Source: Phycisphaerales bacterium UBA2402
GTDB lineage: Bacteria > Planctomycetota > Phycisphaerae > Phycisphaerales > UBA1924
Length of the DNA stretch: 5,378 nt
Direction of reading: 5' to 3'
Assembly (NCBI GenBank): GCA_002343715.1
Contig: DDSA01000082.1
Span: 1,143-6,520 of the forward strand
The translations under genes and the position numbers were made by a program. The notes below the pieces were generated by a model. The model made no database searches. It saw nothing but the letters and a program-made list of their open reading frames with translations, and was not told the DNA's origin. Below, piece by piece: positions 1 through 5,378 of this stretch (the first letter of the stretch is position 1; every line of letters begins with the position of its first letter).

Positions 1-888
1 GGCGTGCGGCGCGGGCCGGCGCGGCGTATCGGCGCTGTGGCATTCGCGCTGCTCGTGGTGTGGACGGGCATCGAGTTGTTCGTCCCGAGGCGCATCGGCG
101 CGGACCTGCGTATCGACACGTTCGATGTCGGGGACGGCACCTGCCATCTGATCCGAAGCGGGCGCGACGCGGTCCTGTGGGATTGCGGCAGCCTGGCCGG
201 CGGCCAGACGCACTCGCGCATCGAGCGTGCCGTGCGGGCGCTGGGCGTGCGAGCGACGCCGCGGGTAATCATCACCCATCCGGACATCGATCATTTCGGC
301 GCGCTGCTCGACCTGGTTCGGCCGCTGGGCGTGCGCGAGGTCATCACCTGCGAGCGGTTCTTCACCGATGCCCAGCGCGATCCCGCCGGAAGCGCGGCGG
401 TCCTGCTCCGCGAACTGGCCGCTCGCGGGGTGCGGACCTATTCCGCGGCGGCGGGCGATGAGGTCCCGCTGGGCGGGCTTGTGCTGCGATTCATCTCCCC
501 CGAGCGGGGCGCGGCCTACGAGATCGACAACGACCACTCGCTGGTGGGGCTGGTGTCGGCGCGTGCCGCGCCGCTGGCGCTTTTCACCGGGGATGTTCAG
601 GACGCGGCCATCGCCTCGCTGACCGAACGCTACCCCGAATTATCTGTGAAGGTGCTGGAACTGCCTCACCATGGGTCAGCGCGTGAGACGGCGATCCGCT
701 GGGTGGGCGACGTTGACCCACGCCTTGTGATTCAATCCACCGGCCCCCGACGCGCCAACGACCCGCGATGGGCACACCTGCGCGAGTCGCGCCTATGGCG
801 TTGCACCGCGACCGATGGCGCGGCGTGGGTGGAAGTGAGCGATGGAGCGGAGGTCACGGTGAGGTCGGGGAGTTTCGTGAAGCCGTAG
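1..888 (+). CDS. ComEC/Rec2-type metallo-beta-lactamase-fold domain protein, 5' partial
   Basis: This is the C-terminal part of a protein resembling the extracytoplasmic hydrolase domain of ComEC/Rec2, the inner-membrane DNA-uptake channel; in that family this domain is thought to degrade the non-imported strand. The frame is open through the left edge, so the true start is probably outside; residues are numbered from the GTG at base 4. A hydrophobic segment (about residues 9-27) could be the last helix of the channel domain. The fold follows: DVGDG at 41-45 (usually DVGQG), LWDCGS at 58-63, the metal-binding THPDIDH at 91-97, FTGDV at 194-198 and LPHHGS at 220-225. The usual late Asn-Tyr-Gly-His-Pro stretch is replaced by AND-PRW around 251-256. 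The gene ends 30 bases from a convergent neighbour. The fold assignment is firm. That it is full-length ComEC rather than a stand-alone membrane-anchored ComEC-like hydrolase is inference, because the channel part is not visible. Confidence 0.85.
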   Translation, partial: GVRRGPARRIGAVAFALLVVWTGIELFVPRRIGADLRIDTFDVGDGTCHLIRSGRDAVLWDCGSLAGGQTHSRIERAVRALGVRATPRVIITHPDIDHFGALLDLVRPLGVREVITCERFFTDAQRDPAGSAAVLLRELAARGVRTYSAAAGDEVPLGGLVLRFISPERGAAYEIDNDHSLVGLVSARAAPLALFTGDVQDAAIASLTERYPELSVKVLELPHHGSARETAIRWVGDVDPRLVIQSTGPRRANDPRWAHLRESRLWRCTATDGAAWVEVSDGAEVTVRSGSFVKP

Positions 889-891
889 GCT

Positions 892-908
892 GCCCCTGCA
901 GACGGGGC
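892..908. terminator. Small hairpin in the convergent gap, possible terminator
   Basis: GCCCC (892-896) and GGGGC (904-908) can pair around a 7-base loop in the 30-base gap between two convergent stop codons. It starts 3 bases after the plus-strand stop. There is no T-run on either side, so it is at best a weak or Rho-assisted signal. The placement is the main support. Confidence 0.25.
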
Positions 909-918
909 GGTGTGCAAG

Positions 919-1083
919 TCAGCACCCCTGTTCCCAGAACGTGAAGAAGAACTCCACATCGGCGCCATCGATACCGCCGTCCTCATTCACGTCCGCGTGT
1001 GGTTGGGCGCTCTCCCAGGCGTTGTAGAAGGCTTCGACATCGGCGCCGTCGATGCCGCCGTCCTGGTTGAAGTCGCCGATGCA
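919..1083 (-). repeat. Dockerin-like module, copy A (165 bp with stop)
   Basis: This is the dockerin-coding end of the HAF-repeat gene, from the codon of C383 to the stop. It aligns without gaps to bases 2432-2596. By hand count about 130 of 165 bases and 40 of 54 residues are identical. The longest differing patch, six residues in a row (module residues 25-30), lies between the two calcium-type loops. A 17-base core, GCCGCCGTCCTGGTTGA on the plus strand, is at 1054-1070 and recurs exactly twice in copy B. Confidence 0.85.
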
Positions 1084-2229
1084 CGGCGGGGGCGCGAGGC
1101 GTGCCACGTATCCCACGTATCGCTGCGTGGTGGTGTTGTACGCCCATCCGGCGATGATCTGGGCATCGCCGCTGGTGAACGTTTCGCGCAGACCGAGGTT
1201 CGCGGGAACGGTCACGCCGTCGGCCGCGAGAATGTCCCGCAGAGAACGGACGCCCGTTTCCTGTGTCCATACGATCGCCTGCCACGAGTTCGGGCCGCCG
1301 TCGATCATGTAGCCCACCAGCGTGTTGGCATCGGCGGAGCAGTCCGAAACATAGATAGAACCGTTGGGGCGAGCGGGCAAGCTGCCGATATCCACCATGC
1401 CGGTTTCTGTGGTCCAGCGGAAGCCGCGGTTCGCGAAGTTGCCGTTGGGTGCAAAGCCGGGAGAGAAACCAACGACGACCGTACCATCGGTCGAAGCCGC
1501 GGTACCAAAGGCGCCGCCGGTGGCGATCGGGCTGGGGAGATTGCCGATGTTCTCCGGTGTATCACCGGATCCTGTCCAGCGCACAGCGAAGGTCAAGTCG
1601 TCGGTGTCGGGGTCCTGATCGCCGAGGGTGCCGTAGCCCACGACGGTTGAGCCATCGGCGGAGATGTCCTCCGCGCTGCCGAAGTCCAGTGTGTCGGGGC
1701 CCAGGTCCGTGAGCGGGGTGAAGCCATCCTCCCGCGTCCAGCGCCAGCCCTGCTGGTACGCATCGCCGAAGTTCGCCCCTGTTGTTCCCACGACCACCGA
1801 ACCATCGCCCGAAACGCCGGTCGCGTAACTCACGTTGCCCGCGGGCAGGCCGCCGATGTCGAGCACACCTTCTTCATCCCAGACGAACGCGCGAACATTC
1901 GCCAGGGGTCCGCCGCCCAGCGACCCTACCACGACCGAACCGTCGGCGTTGATCGCGATCGGGTTGAGATCGCTGCCGAACGGATCGGCGATGTACGTTC
2001 GGGTGTTGGTTTCCAGATCCAGGATGTATCCCTTGAGCGGATCGGGCCGCGTCACGGAGTTCTGGAGGGAAACCAGAACGTACCGCCCATTGGCGGATAC
2101 ATCCTGTACGACGGCGTAGTCATACCCGACATCCGGGGCGATGGTAAAAAAACTGCTCTGCGCGGCGGCCGCTCCGGCAAGGGAAACGCACACCGCGGCG
2201 GACAATCGCGACCATTGGGAATTCTGCAT
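919..2229 (-). CDS. Secreted HAF-repeat protein with C-terminal GC-type dockerin-like domain
   Basis: A 436-residue exported protein of unknown function. Residues 1-23 form a signal peptide (hydrophobic core about 9-22, likely cut in AAA|QSS). Residues 44-362 carry seven copies of a repeat with consensus SxDGSxVVG: starts near 44, 93, 139, 189, 245, 297 and 352, spaced 46-56 residues. Between them are aromatic strands such as GWRWTREDGF (161), GFRWTTETG (269) and AIVWTQETG (318), followed by DIGxLP. This is the pattern of the extracellular HAF repeat family; seven units suggest a beta-propeller, which is inference. After a Pro-rich joint (380-382), residues 383-436 hold two EF-hand-like loops, D386-N388-D390-D394-D397 and D413-N415-D417-D421-D424, bracketed by C383 and the terminal C436. 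The frame also permits a GTG start 23 codons upstream, but those residues are unlike a signal peptide and no ribosome site precedes them. The ATG at 2229 has AAGGA five bases before it. No catalytic motif is visible; binding or a structural role is the best guess. Confidence 0.9.
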   Translation of the reverse strand: MQNSQWSRLSAAVCVSLAGAAAAQSSFFTIAPDVGYDYAVVQDVSANGRYVLVSLQNSVTRPDPLKGYILDLETNTRTYIADPFGSDLNPIAINADGSVVVGSLGGGPLANVRAFVWDEEGVLDIGGLPAGNVSYATGVSGDGSVVVGTTGANFGDAYQQGWRWTREDGFTPLTDLGPDTLDFGSAEDISADGSTVVGYGTLGDQDPDTDDLTFAVRWTGSGDTPENIGNLPSPIATGGAFGTAASTDGTVVVGFSPGFAPNGNFANRGFRWTTETGMVDIGSLPARPNGSIYVSDCSADANTLVGYMIDGGPNSWQAIVWTQETGVRSLRDILAADGVTVPANLGLRETFTSGDAQIIAGWAYNTTTQRYVGYVARLAPPPCIGDFNQDGGIDGADVEAFYNAWESAQPHADVNEDGGIDGADVEFFFTFWEQGC

Positions 2230-2239
2230 GGTGATCCTT
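2230..2239 (-). promoter_or_regulatory. Ribosome binding site that sets the HAF-gene start
   Basis: On the minus strand AAGGA (bases 2239-2235) lies five bases before the ATG at 2229-2227. It favours this start, which gives a clean signal peptide, over the in-frame GTG at 2298. Confidence 0.75.
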
Positions 2240-2280
2240 TTCGGGCGGCACGAGAAACCGTCCGGAGCAGCGTAGTAGAC

Positions 2281-2309
2281 ATCACCTGTCGAAGGCACCG
2301 CTAAGTCAA
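2281..2309 (-). promoter_or_regulatory. Weak candidate promoter for the HAF-repeat gene
   Basis: An AT-richer patch (about 2301-2340) stands out in the otherwise GC-rich window. On the minus strand it holds TTGACT (2309-2304), close to a -35 box. Seventeen bases later comes GGTGAT (2286-2281), which matches only three positions of a -10 box. It would give a leader of roughly 45 bases. Only the -35 half is convincing, and planctomycete promoters often depart from this consensus. Confidence 0.2.
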
Positions 2310-2409
2310 ATCTTATTCTCGATTGAGTTATCGGCGTAATGGTGCGTGGCGCCGCGCTGCGATACCGCGAGGTGGAGGATCAGGCTTTTCACTTCGGGAC
2401 AAACAACCG

Positions 2410-2427
2410 CGATCATCGACGTGATCG
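2410..2427 (-). terminator. Hairpin just after the beta-helix gene, possible terminator
   Basis: CGATCA (2410-2415) and TGATCG (2422-2427) form a perfect 6-bp stem with a 6-base loop, four bases past the stop codon of the beta-helix gene. On the minus strand it is followed by CGGTTGTTTGTCC, which is T-enriched but not a true T-run. If it works, the two minus-strand genes are separate transcription units. It may equally be partial or non-functional. Confidence 0.3.
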
Positions 2428-2431
2428 TGCT

Positions 2432-2596
2432 TCAGCACCCCTGCTCCCAGAAGGCGAAGAAGAAGTCCACATCGCTTCCGTCGATGCCGCCGTCCTGGTT
2501 GATGTCGCCGGACTCCTCGCCCGCTTCCCACGCGGCGTAGAAGGCCTCGACATCGGCACCGTCGGTGCCGCCGTCCTGGTTGAAGTCGCCGGGGCA
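2432..2596 (-). repeat. Dockerin-like module, copy B (165 bp with stop)
   Basis: This is the dockerin-coding end of the beta-helix gene, from the codon of C882 to the stop, aligned gap-free with bases 919-1083. It contains the shared 17-base core twice (2486-2502 and 2567-2583), once in each EF-hand-like loop. The two halves therefore still show their origin by internal duplication. Confidence 0.85.
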
Positions 2597-5239
2597 ACGA
2601 GGTTGAAACTCATAGGCCCCCATGTCGATCACGGCGGTGTGCATCGGGCTTGGGAGTCCGGTGTCGGCCGTGAACGGGTCATCGACGAAGCGTGATCGGG
2701 CTGCGATGTCGGTGAGGATCGAGGCATGGGCGAGGACGTTGCTGCCGGCGTCGGTGCAGGGTGATCCATCGGCGAGCGTGTAGGGATCCACGTCCGAACC
2801 GGCGAAATGAGGGTTGGAACTCATGTTCCCCGCGCCGGCAAAAAGGCGGTCCTGTGTGTTGCTGTAGAACACGGAGTTGACGAGAAAGTCGCTGCTCCCG
2901 CCGCCGCCGCAGGGCCGTCCGTAACCGGGGGGCGACCACAGGAAGGAGTTTCCCCACACGTTGCAGTTCCTGAGCACGATGTGGCCGGCCCCGCATCCCA
3001 CGAGAGCGGATGAGTTTCCGGCGATGGTGCAGTTCGTCAACGCGAGGAGAGCGTCGTAGGACGCCACCGCGGGGACGCCGCTCGGGCTGTCGGCGAAGAG
3101 ACTGTTGATCGCGATGCTCGATCCCGTCGCGAAGAGGTGAGATCCGTAGTGAAGTTGCAGATTGCAGTCGCCCGCAATCCGATTTCCCTCGAAGCGAGAG
3201 TTGTAGACATAGACCACTCCACGCACCGCGCCGCCATCGCGGGTAGAGGCGTTGCCGGTGAACACGCAGCGGTTGATCGTGGTTCCCCCTCGGGCATGGA
3301 TCGCGCCGCCGCCGACCTGGCTCCACTCCGCGTAGAGACACGAAATCGTTCGGTTGTCGGAGAAGGTGGAGTCTGTCAGGATCGTGCCCCCCTGGCCATA
3401 GATCGCACCCCCCGCCGAGCCGGCCTCATTGCCCCGGAACAAGCAGTCCGCCACATCCAGCGCTGCGTTATTGCTTTGCGCCACAACGATAGCGCCGCCC
3501 AATCCGCGGTTGTCAACCCCCCCCCGCAGCGTCGCCGCGTTTGCTTCAAAGTCGCAACCTCTGAACACGGTCGAGCCGCTCGAGACGGCGACCGCGCCGC
3601 CGTCCCATGCGCGATTTCGGAGGAAGGTGGTGCCGCGGCACTCGGACTCTCCGGCGATGCTCAGCGCCCCGCCGCTGCCGCTCTGCCCCGGGAGAGACGC
3701 TACATTCTCGATGAACTCGCAGTCATCGATGATGGTCGTCAGACCGTGGTGCGCGAGCGCCCCGCCGGAGCCCCGGCAGAGGTTGGCGCGGAACACGCTG
3801 TTCGAGACGCGCAGGTGCGTGGCGACGCAAAACACGGCTCCGCCGGACCCGCTCGGGCCGGCTGTGATATCGCGCGCCGAGTTTCGATCAAACGTGCAGC
3901 CGTCGATGGTCAGGCCGCCGTAGTTGAGGAGCGCGATAGCGCCGCCGTACTGGGCCGCCCGGTTTCGCACGAACGTGCATCGACGCGCCGAGAGCACGGC
4001 CGTGTGCAGGAGCACGCCGCCGCCATGCGAATGCACCGCGTCGGAAACAACTCGGGCCTCGCCGTCCGCGATGGTCAGGCCGTCGATCTCGAACCCGCTG
4101 CCGGCGGGACCGATCGCCGACAGCACGTGGTGGGCATTGTCCGCGCGGCTGGAAAAACCGCCCGCATCGTCGCCCGCGAGATCGCCGCTCAGGATGGTTG
4201 AATGGGCTTCAAAGTCCCGGCAGTCCGGACATTGATCCATGCCCGCGTAGCCGCCCTTCACTGGTACTCCGGGCGGAAGCGCGAACGTGGAGAAGGGTTG
4301 ACCGACACTACCGGGCACGTACATTCCACCGGCGATTCGAACTTCCGTTACGCCGCACGGCAGTTTGGCCATGAGCAGGCCGCGTTGGAGCGAGCCGATG
4401 GCGCTCGCCCAACCGGCCCCGCTCAGGGCGTCATTCCCGCCGACCTTGACGTGGAGCGTCTGGGGCGGTGGCGGCCCGAGGTAGACCAGGCACGACTCGC
4501 CGGTCGAGCGGGCGAACTCCACAGGAATGCCGCCGTTCTCCACGATCAGCGGCCTTAGCCGCACGCCCCCGGCACCGGAATAGAAGTCCACGACTGTGTA
4601 CGCGGATGCGGCCATCGCACGGGCTGTCAGGGAGACCGTCAGCCGGTACGTCTGTCCTGAGTTGAGGCGAACCGGACCGATGCGGGCCACGCCCATCGGG
4701 GTCTGGCTGATCTCGATCATGGCGGGCTGGGATGCCAGTTCCTCGATTCGCACGCTCAGGCAGGCCCTGCGACCCTGCGACGCATAGTTCGAGGTGTCGG
4801 AGCACGGCCGTGCATCGAGTGCGCCGGACACGGTGCCGAGTACGTCAAACTCGAAGTACACATCAAACGACCCGGTGCTGCCGACGACCATGAAGCGGTC
4901 TTTCCATTCGGCCACCGAGTCACCCATGCACCAAGTTCCCGTCCCGTTCGCCGAAGCCATCGCTCTGAGCACGCCGTAGTCGGCGGCGGCGGCGGCGTTG
5001 GTGTTTCGTTGAGGGCAGGAGTTTTCGACTTGTTCCGGGTGACACCGCGGGGATTCGCATTGAGCAACCCAACCACCTCCACCGCTCAACACATGACTTG
5101 ATGCACACGACCGCGTGGATACCTGGGACGACGCGGTGCTCGCCGAAAGGAGCGCGACCAGCGCGGTCATCCGCGCGATCAGGCCGTGAATCCGAAAGGA
5201 CGGCGCGTGCATTTTCTCACGGTGATGCCGGTGGACCAT
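2432..5239 (-). CDS. Secreted parallel beta-helix (Pmp-like repeat, choice-of-anchor Q type) protein with GC-type dockerin-like C-terminus
   Basis: A 935-residue exported protein of unknown function. Signal peptide: a long basic start (1-24), hydrophobic core about 24-36, cut near SS|QVS at 38-39. A Cys-rich domain follows, with 7 Cys in 45-160. Its 85-140 part (YGxLRAMASANG, then SVAEWKDRF, then STGSFDVYFEFDVLGTVSG) resembles the beta-sandwich seen in many PEP-CTERM proteins. Residues 261-310 (LHVKVGGNDALSGAGWASA to GGMYVPG) are the usual lead-in to a right-handed beta-helix, with GGYAG at 329 and STILSGDL at 347-354. The helix spans about 385-800: eleven FxxN motifs (first F423, last F791) alternate with nine GGA and one GGV turns at 406-671, as in chlamydial Pmp repeats. 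DGSPCTDAGSN (824-834) and DMGAYEF (872-878) mark a choice-of-anchor Q-like end. Residues 882-935 are a dockerin-like module with loops at 885-896 and 912-923. The start is set by AAGGAG five bases before the ATG at 5239. No pectate-lyase catalytic residues were recognised; adhesion or surface structure is the likeliest role. Confidence 0.9.
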   Translation of the reverse strand: MVHRHHREKMHAPSFRIHGLIARMTALVALLSASTASSQVSTRSCASSHVLSGGGGWVAQCESPRCHPEQVENSCPQRNTNAAAAADYGVLRAMASANGTGTWCMGDSVAEWKDRFMVVGSTGSFDVYFEFDVLGTVSGALDARPCSDTSNYASQGRRACLSVRIEELASQPAMIEISQTPMGVARIGPVRLNSGQTYRLTVSLTARAMAASAYTVVDFYSGAGGVRLRPLIVENGGIPVEFARSTGESCLVYLGPPPPQTLHVKVGGNDALSGAGWASAIGSLQRGLLMAKLPCGVTEVRIAGGMYVPGSVGQPFSTFALPPGVPVKGGYAGMDQCPDCRDFEAHSTILSGDLAGDDAGGFSSRADNAHHVLSAIGPAGSGFEIDGLTIADGEARVVSDAVHSHGGGVLLHTAVLSARRCTFVRNRAAQYGGAIALLNYGGLTIDGCTFDRNSARDITAGPSGSGGAVFCVATHLRVSNSVFRANLCRGSGGALAHHGLTTIIDDCEFIENVASLPGQSGSGGALSIAGESECRGTTFLRNRAWDGGAVAVSSGSTVFRGCDFEANAATLRGGVDNRGLGGAIVVAQSNNAALDVADCLFRGNEAGSAGGAIYGQGGTILTDSTFSDNRTISCLYAEWSQVGGGAIHARGGTTINRCVFTGNASTRDGGAVRGVVYVYNSRFEGNRIAGDCNLQLHYGSHLFATGSSIAINSLFADSPSGVPAVASYDALLALTNCTIAGNSSALVGCGAGHIVLRNCNVWGNSFLWSPPGYGRPCGGGGSSDFLVNSVFYSNTQDRLFAGAGNMSSNPHFAGSDVDPYTLADGSPCTDAGSNVLAHASILTDIAARSRFVDDPFTADTGLPSPMHTAVIDMGAYEFQPRCPGDFNQDGGTDGADVEAFYAAWEAGEESGDINQDGGIDGSDVDFFFAFWEQGC
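3517..3525 (-). repeat. Homopolymer of nine G in the beta-helix coding strand
   Basis: Nine C on the plus strand read as nine G in the gene, covering the codons for R572, G573, G574 and V575. The frame is intact as given. A gain or loss of one base here would shift the frame about 60% of the way through the protein and remove the dockerin-like end. Confidence 0.9.
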
Positions 5240-5250
5240 AAACACTCCTT
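5240..5250 (-). promoter_or_regulatory. Ribosome binding site that sets the beta-helix gene start
   Basis: On the minus strand AAGGAG (5250-5245) lies five bases before the ATG at 5239-5237. This selects it over an in-frame GTG eleven codons upstream (5272) and an ATG nine codons downstream (5212), neither of which has comparable spacing or pairing. Confidence 0.8.
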
Positions 5251-5291
5251 CAAACTCTGTGAAACGAACCACTCCCGCACGATGGACGGAG

Positions 5292-5329
5292 CGGAATTCA
5301 AAGGCCGATCCGTCGGAATTCCGATCCGT
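5292..5329. repeat. Imperfect direct repeat with a 12-bp palindrome upstream of the beta-helix gene
   Basis: CGGAATTC then CGATCCGT occurs twice in a row. In 5292-5313 the halves are separated by AAAGGC; in 5314-5329 they are joined directly. The second copy creates the perfect palindrome TCGGAATTCCGA (5313-5324). It lies about 75-85 bases before the beta-helix start codon, where an operator or activator site could sit. An 8-base palindrome GACCGGTC follows at 5333-5340. The regulatory role is inference; no clear -35/-10 pair was seen nearby. Confidence 0.45.
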
Positions 5330-5371
5330 GCCGACCGGTCACCGGGGACGCCTGCGCTTCTCGATCAAGGT

Positions 5372-5378
5372 CAGGAGG
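5372..5378 (+). promoter_or_regulatory. Strong Shine-Dalgarno-like sequence at the right edge
   Basis: The window ends in CAGGAGG on the plus strand, a full match to the core anti-Shine-Dalgarno pairing. If real, a plus-strand gene starts within about ten bases past the edge, divergent from the beta-helix gene, and bases 5240-5371 would be a shared upstream region. A chance match cannot be excluded. Confidence 0.3.

Noticed and set aside
910..1650. A 246-codon plus-strand open frame opposite the HAF-repeat gene
   Set aside because: Its translation is a mirror of the HAF and dockerin repeats, with no domain of its own and no ribosome site seen.
919..2596. PEP-CTERM or LPXTG-type C-terminal sorting signal
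   Set aside because: Neither protein ends in a PEP motif, a transmembrane helix or a basic tail; both end in the EF-hand-like module with Gly-Cys.
2339..2695. A 118-codon plus-strand open frame across the intergenic region and the dockerin end
   Set aside because: Most of it is antisense to the dockerin-like module, and its resemblance to the frame at 910 simply reflects the repeated module DNA.
3137..4201. A 354-codon plus-strand open frame inside the beta-helix gene
   Set aside because: It is antisense to a clearly repeat-structured protein; its translation has no repeats, signal peptide or recognisable motif, and long antisense frames are expected in high-GC DNA.
4979..4995. CGG trinucleotide run
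   Set aside because: It encodes a short Ala run (residues 82-86) in a GC-rich gene; it keeps frame when its length changes by whole units and is common in such genomes.
2432..5239. Pectate lyase or other polysaccharide lyase activity for the beta-helix protein
   Set aside because: The fold class is shared, but no conserved lyase catalytic pattern was seen, and the GGA/FxxN repeats point to the Pmp-like, choice-of-anchor Q type.
1..5378. CRISPR array, tRNA/rRNA, insertion sequence or toxin-antitoxin pair
   Set aside because: No regularly spaced short repeats with unique spacers, no RNA-gene signatures, no transposase-like frame or terminal inverted repeats, and no small gene pair were seen on either strand.

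Overview
The window looks like a chromosomal piece of a high-GC planctomycete, most likely of the Phycisphaerae. The main clue is the C-terminus shared by two secreted proteins: a Cys-bracketed pair of EF-hand-like loops ending in Phe-x-Phe-Trp-Glu-Gln-Gly-Cys, which matches what I know as the 'GC-type dockerin' anchor of that group. The gene content (HAF-repeat protein, parallel beta-helix protein, ComEC) fits. No database search was possible, so the taxonomy is inference.

Layout. (1) Bases 1-888, plus strand: the 3' end of a gene for a ComEC/Rec2-type metallo-beta-lactamase-fold domain, open at the left edge. (2) Bases 889-918: a 30-base tail-to-tail gap. (3) Bases 919-2229, minus strand: a 436-residue exported protein with seven HAF-type repeats and a C-terminal dockerin-like domain. 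(4) Bases 2230-2431: an intergenic region with a possible hairpin after the upstream gene and an AT-richer patch before the HAF gene. (5) Bases 2432-5239, minus strand: a 935-residue exported protein with a Cys-rich N-terminal domain, a long right-handed beta-helix with GGA/FxxN repeats, a 'choice-of-anchor Q'-like end and the same dockerin-like C-terminus. (6) Bases 5240-5378: upstream region with a 12-base palindrome inside an imperfect direct repeat, and a strong plus-strand Shine-Dalgarno sequence at the right edge.

How they work together. The two minus-strand genes lie in the same direction and encode different exported repeat scaffolds fitted with the same 54-residue C-terminal module (40 of 54 residues identical). 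This suggests that both are exported and handled or displayed by one common machinery. No cohesin-like partner, protease or sorting enzyme is present in the window. The ComEC-type gene converges on them and is probably unrelated in function.

I found no clearly new multi-gene system. The most notable points are the shared C-terminal module on unlike neighbours, a run of nine G in the coding strand of the beta-helix gene (a possible slippage site), and the palindrome/repeat upstream of that gene.
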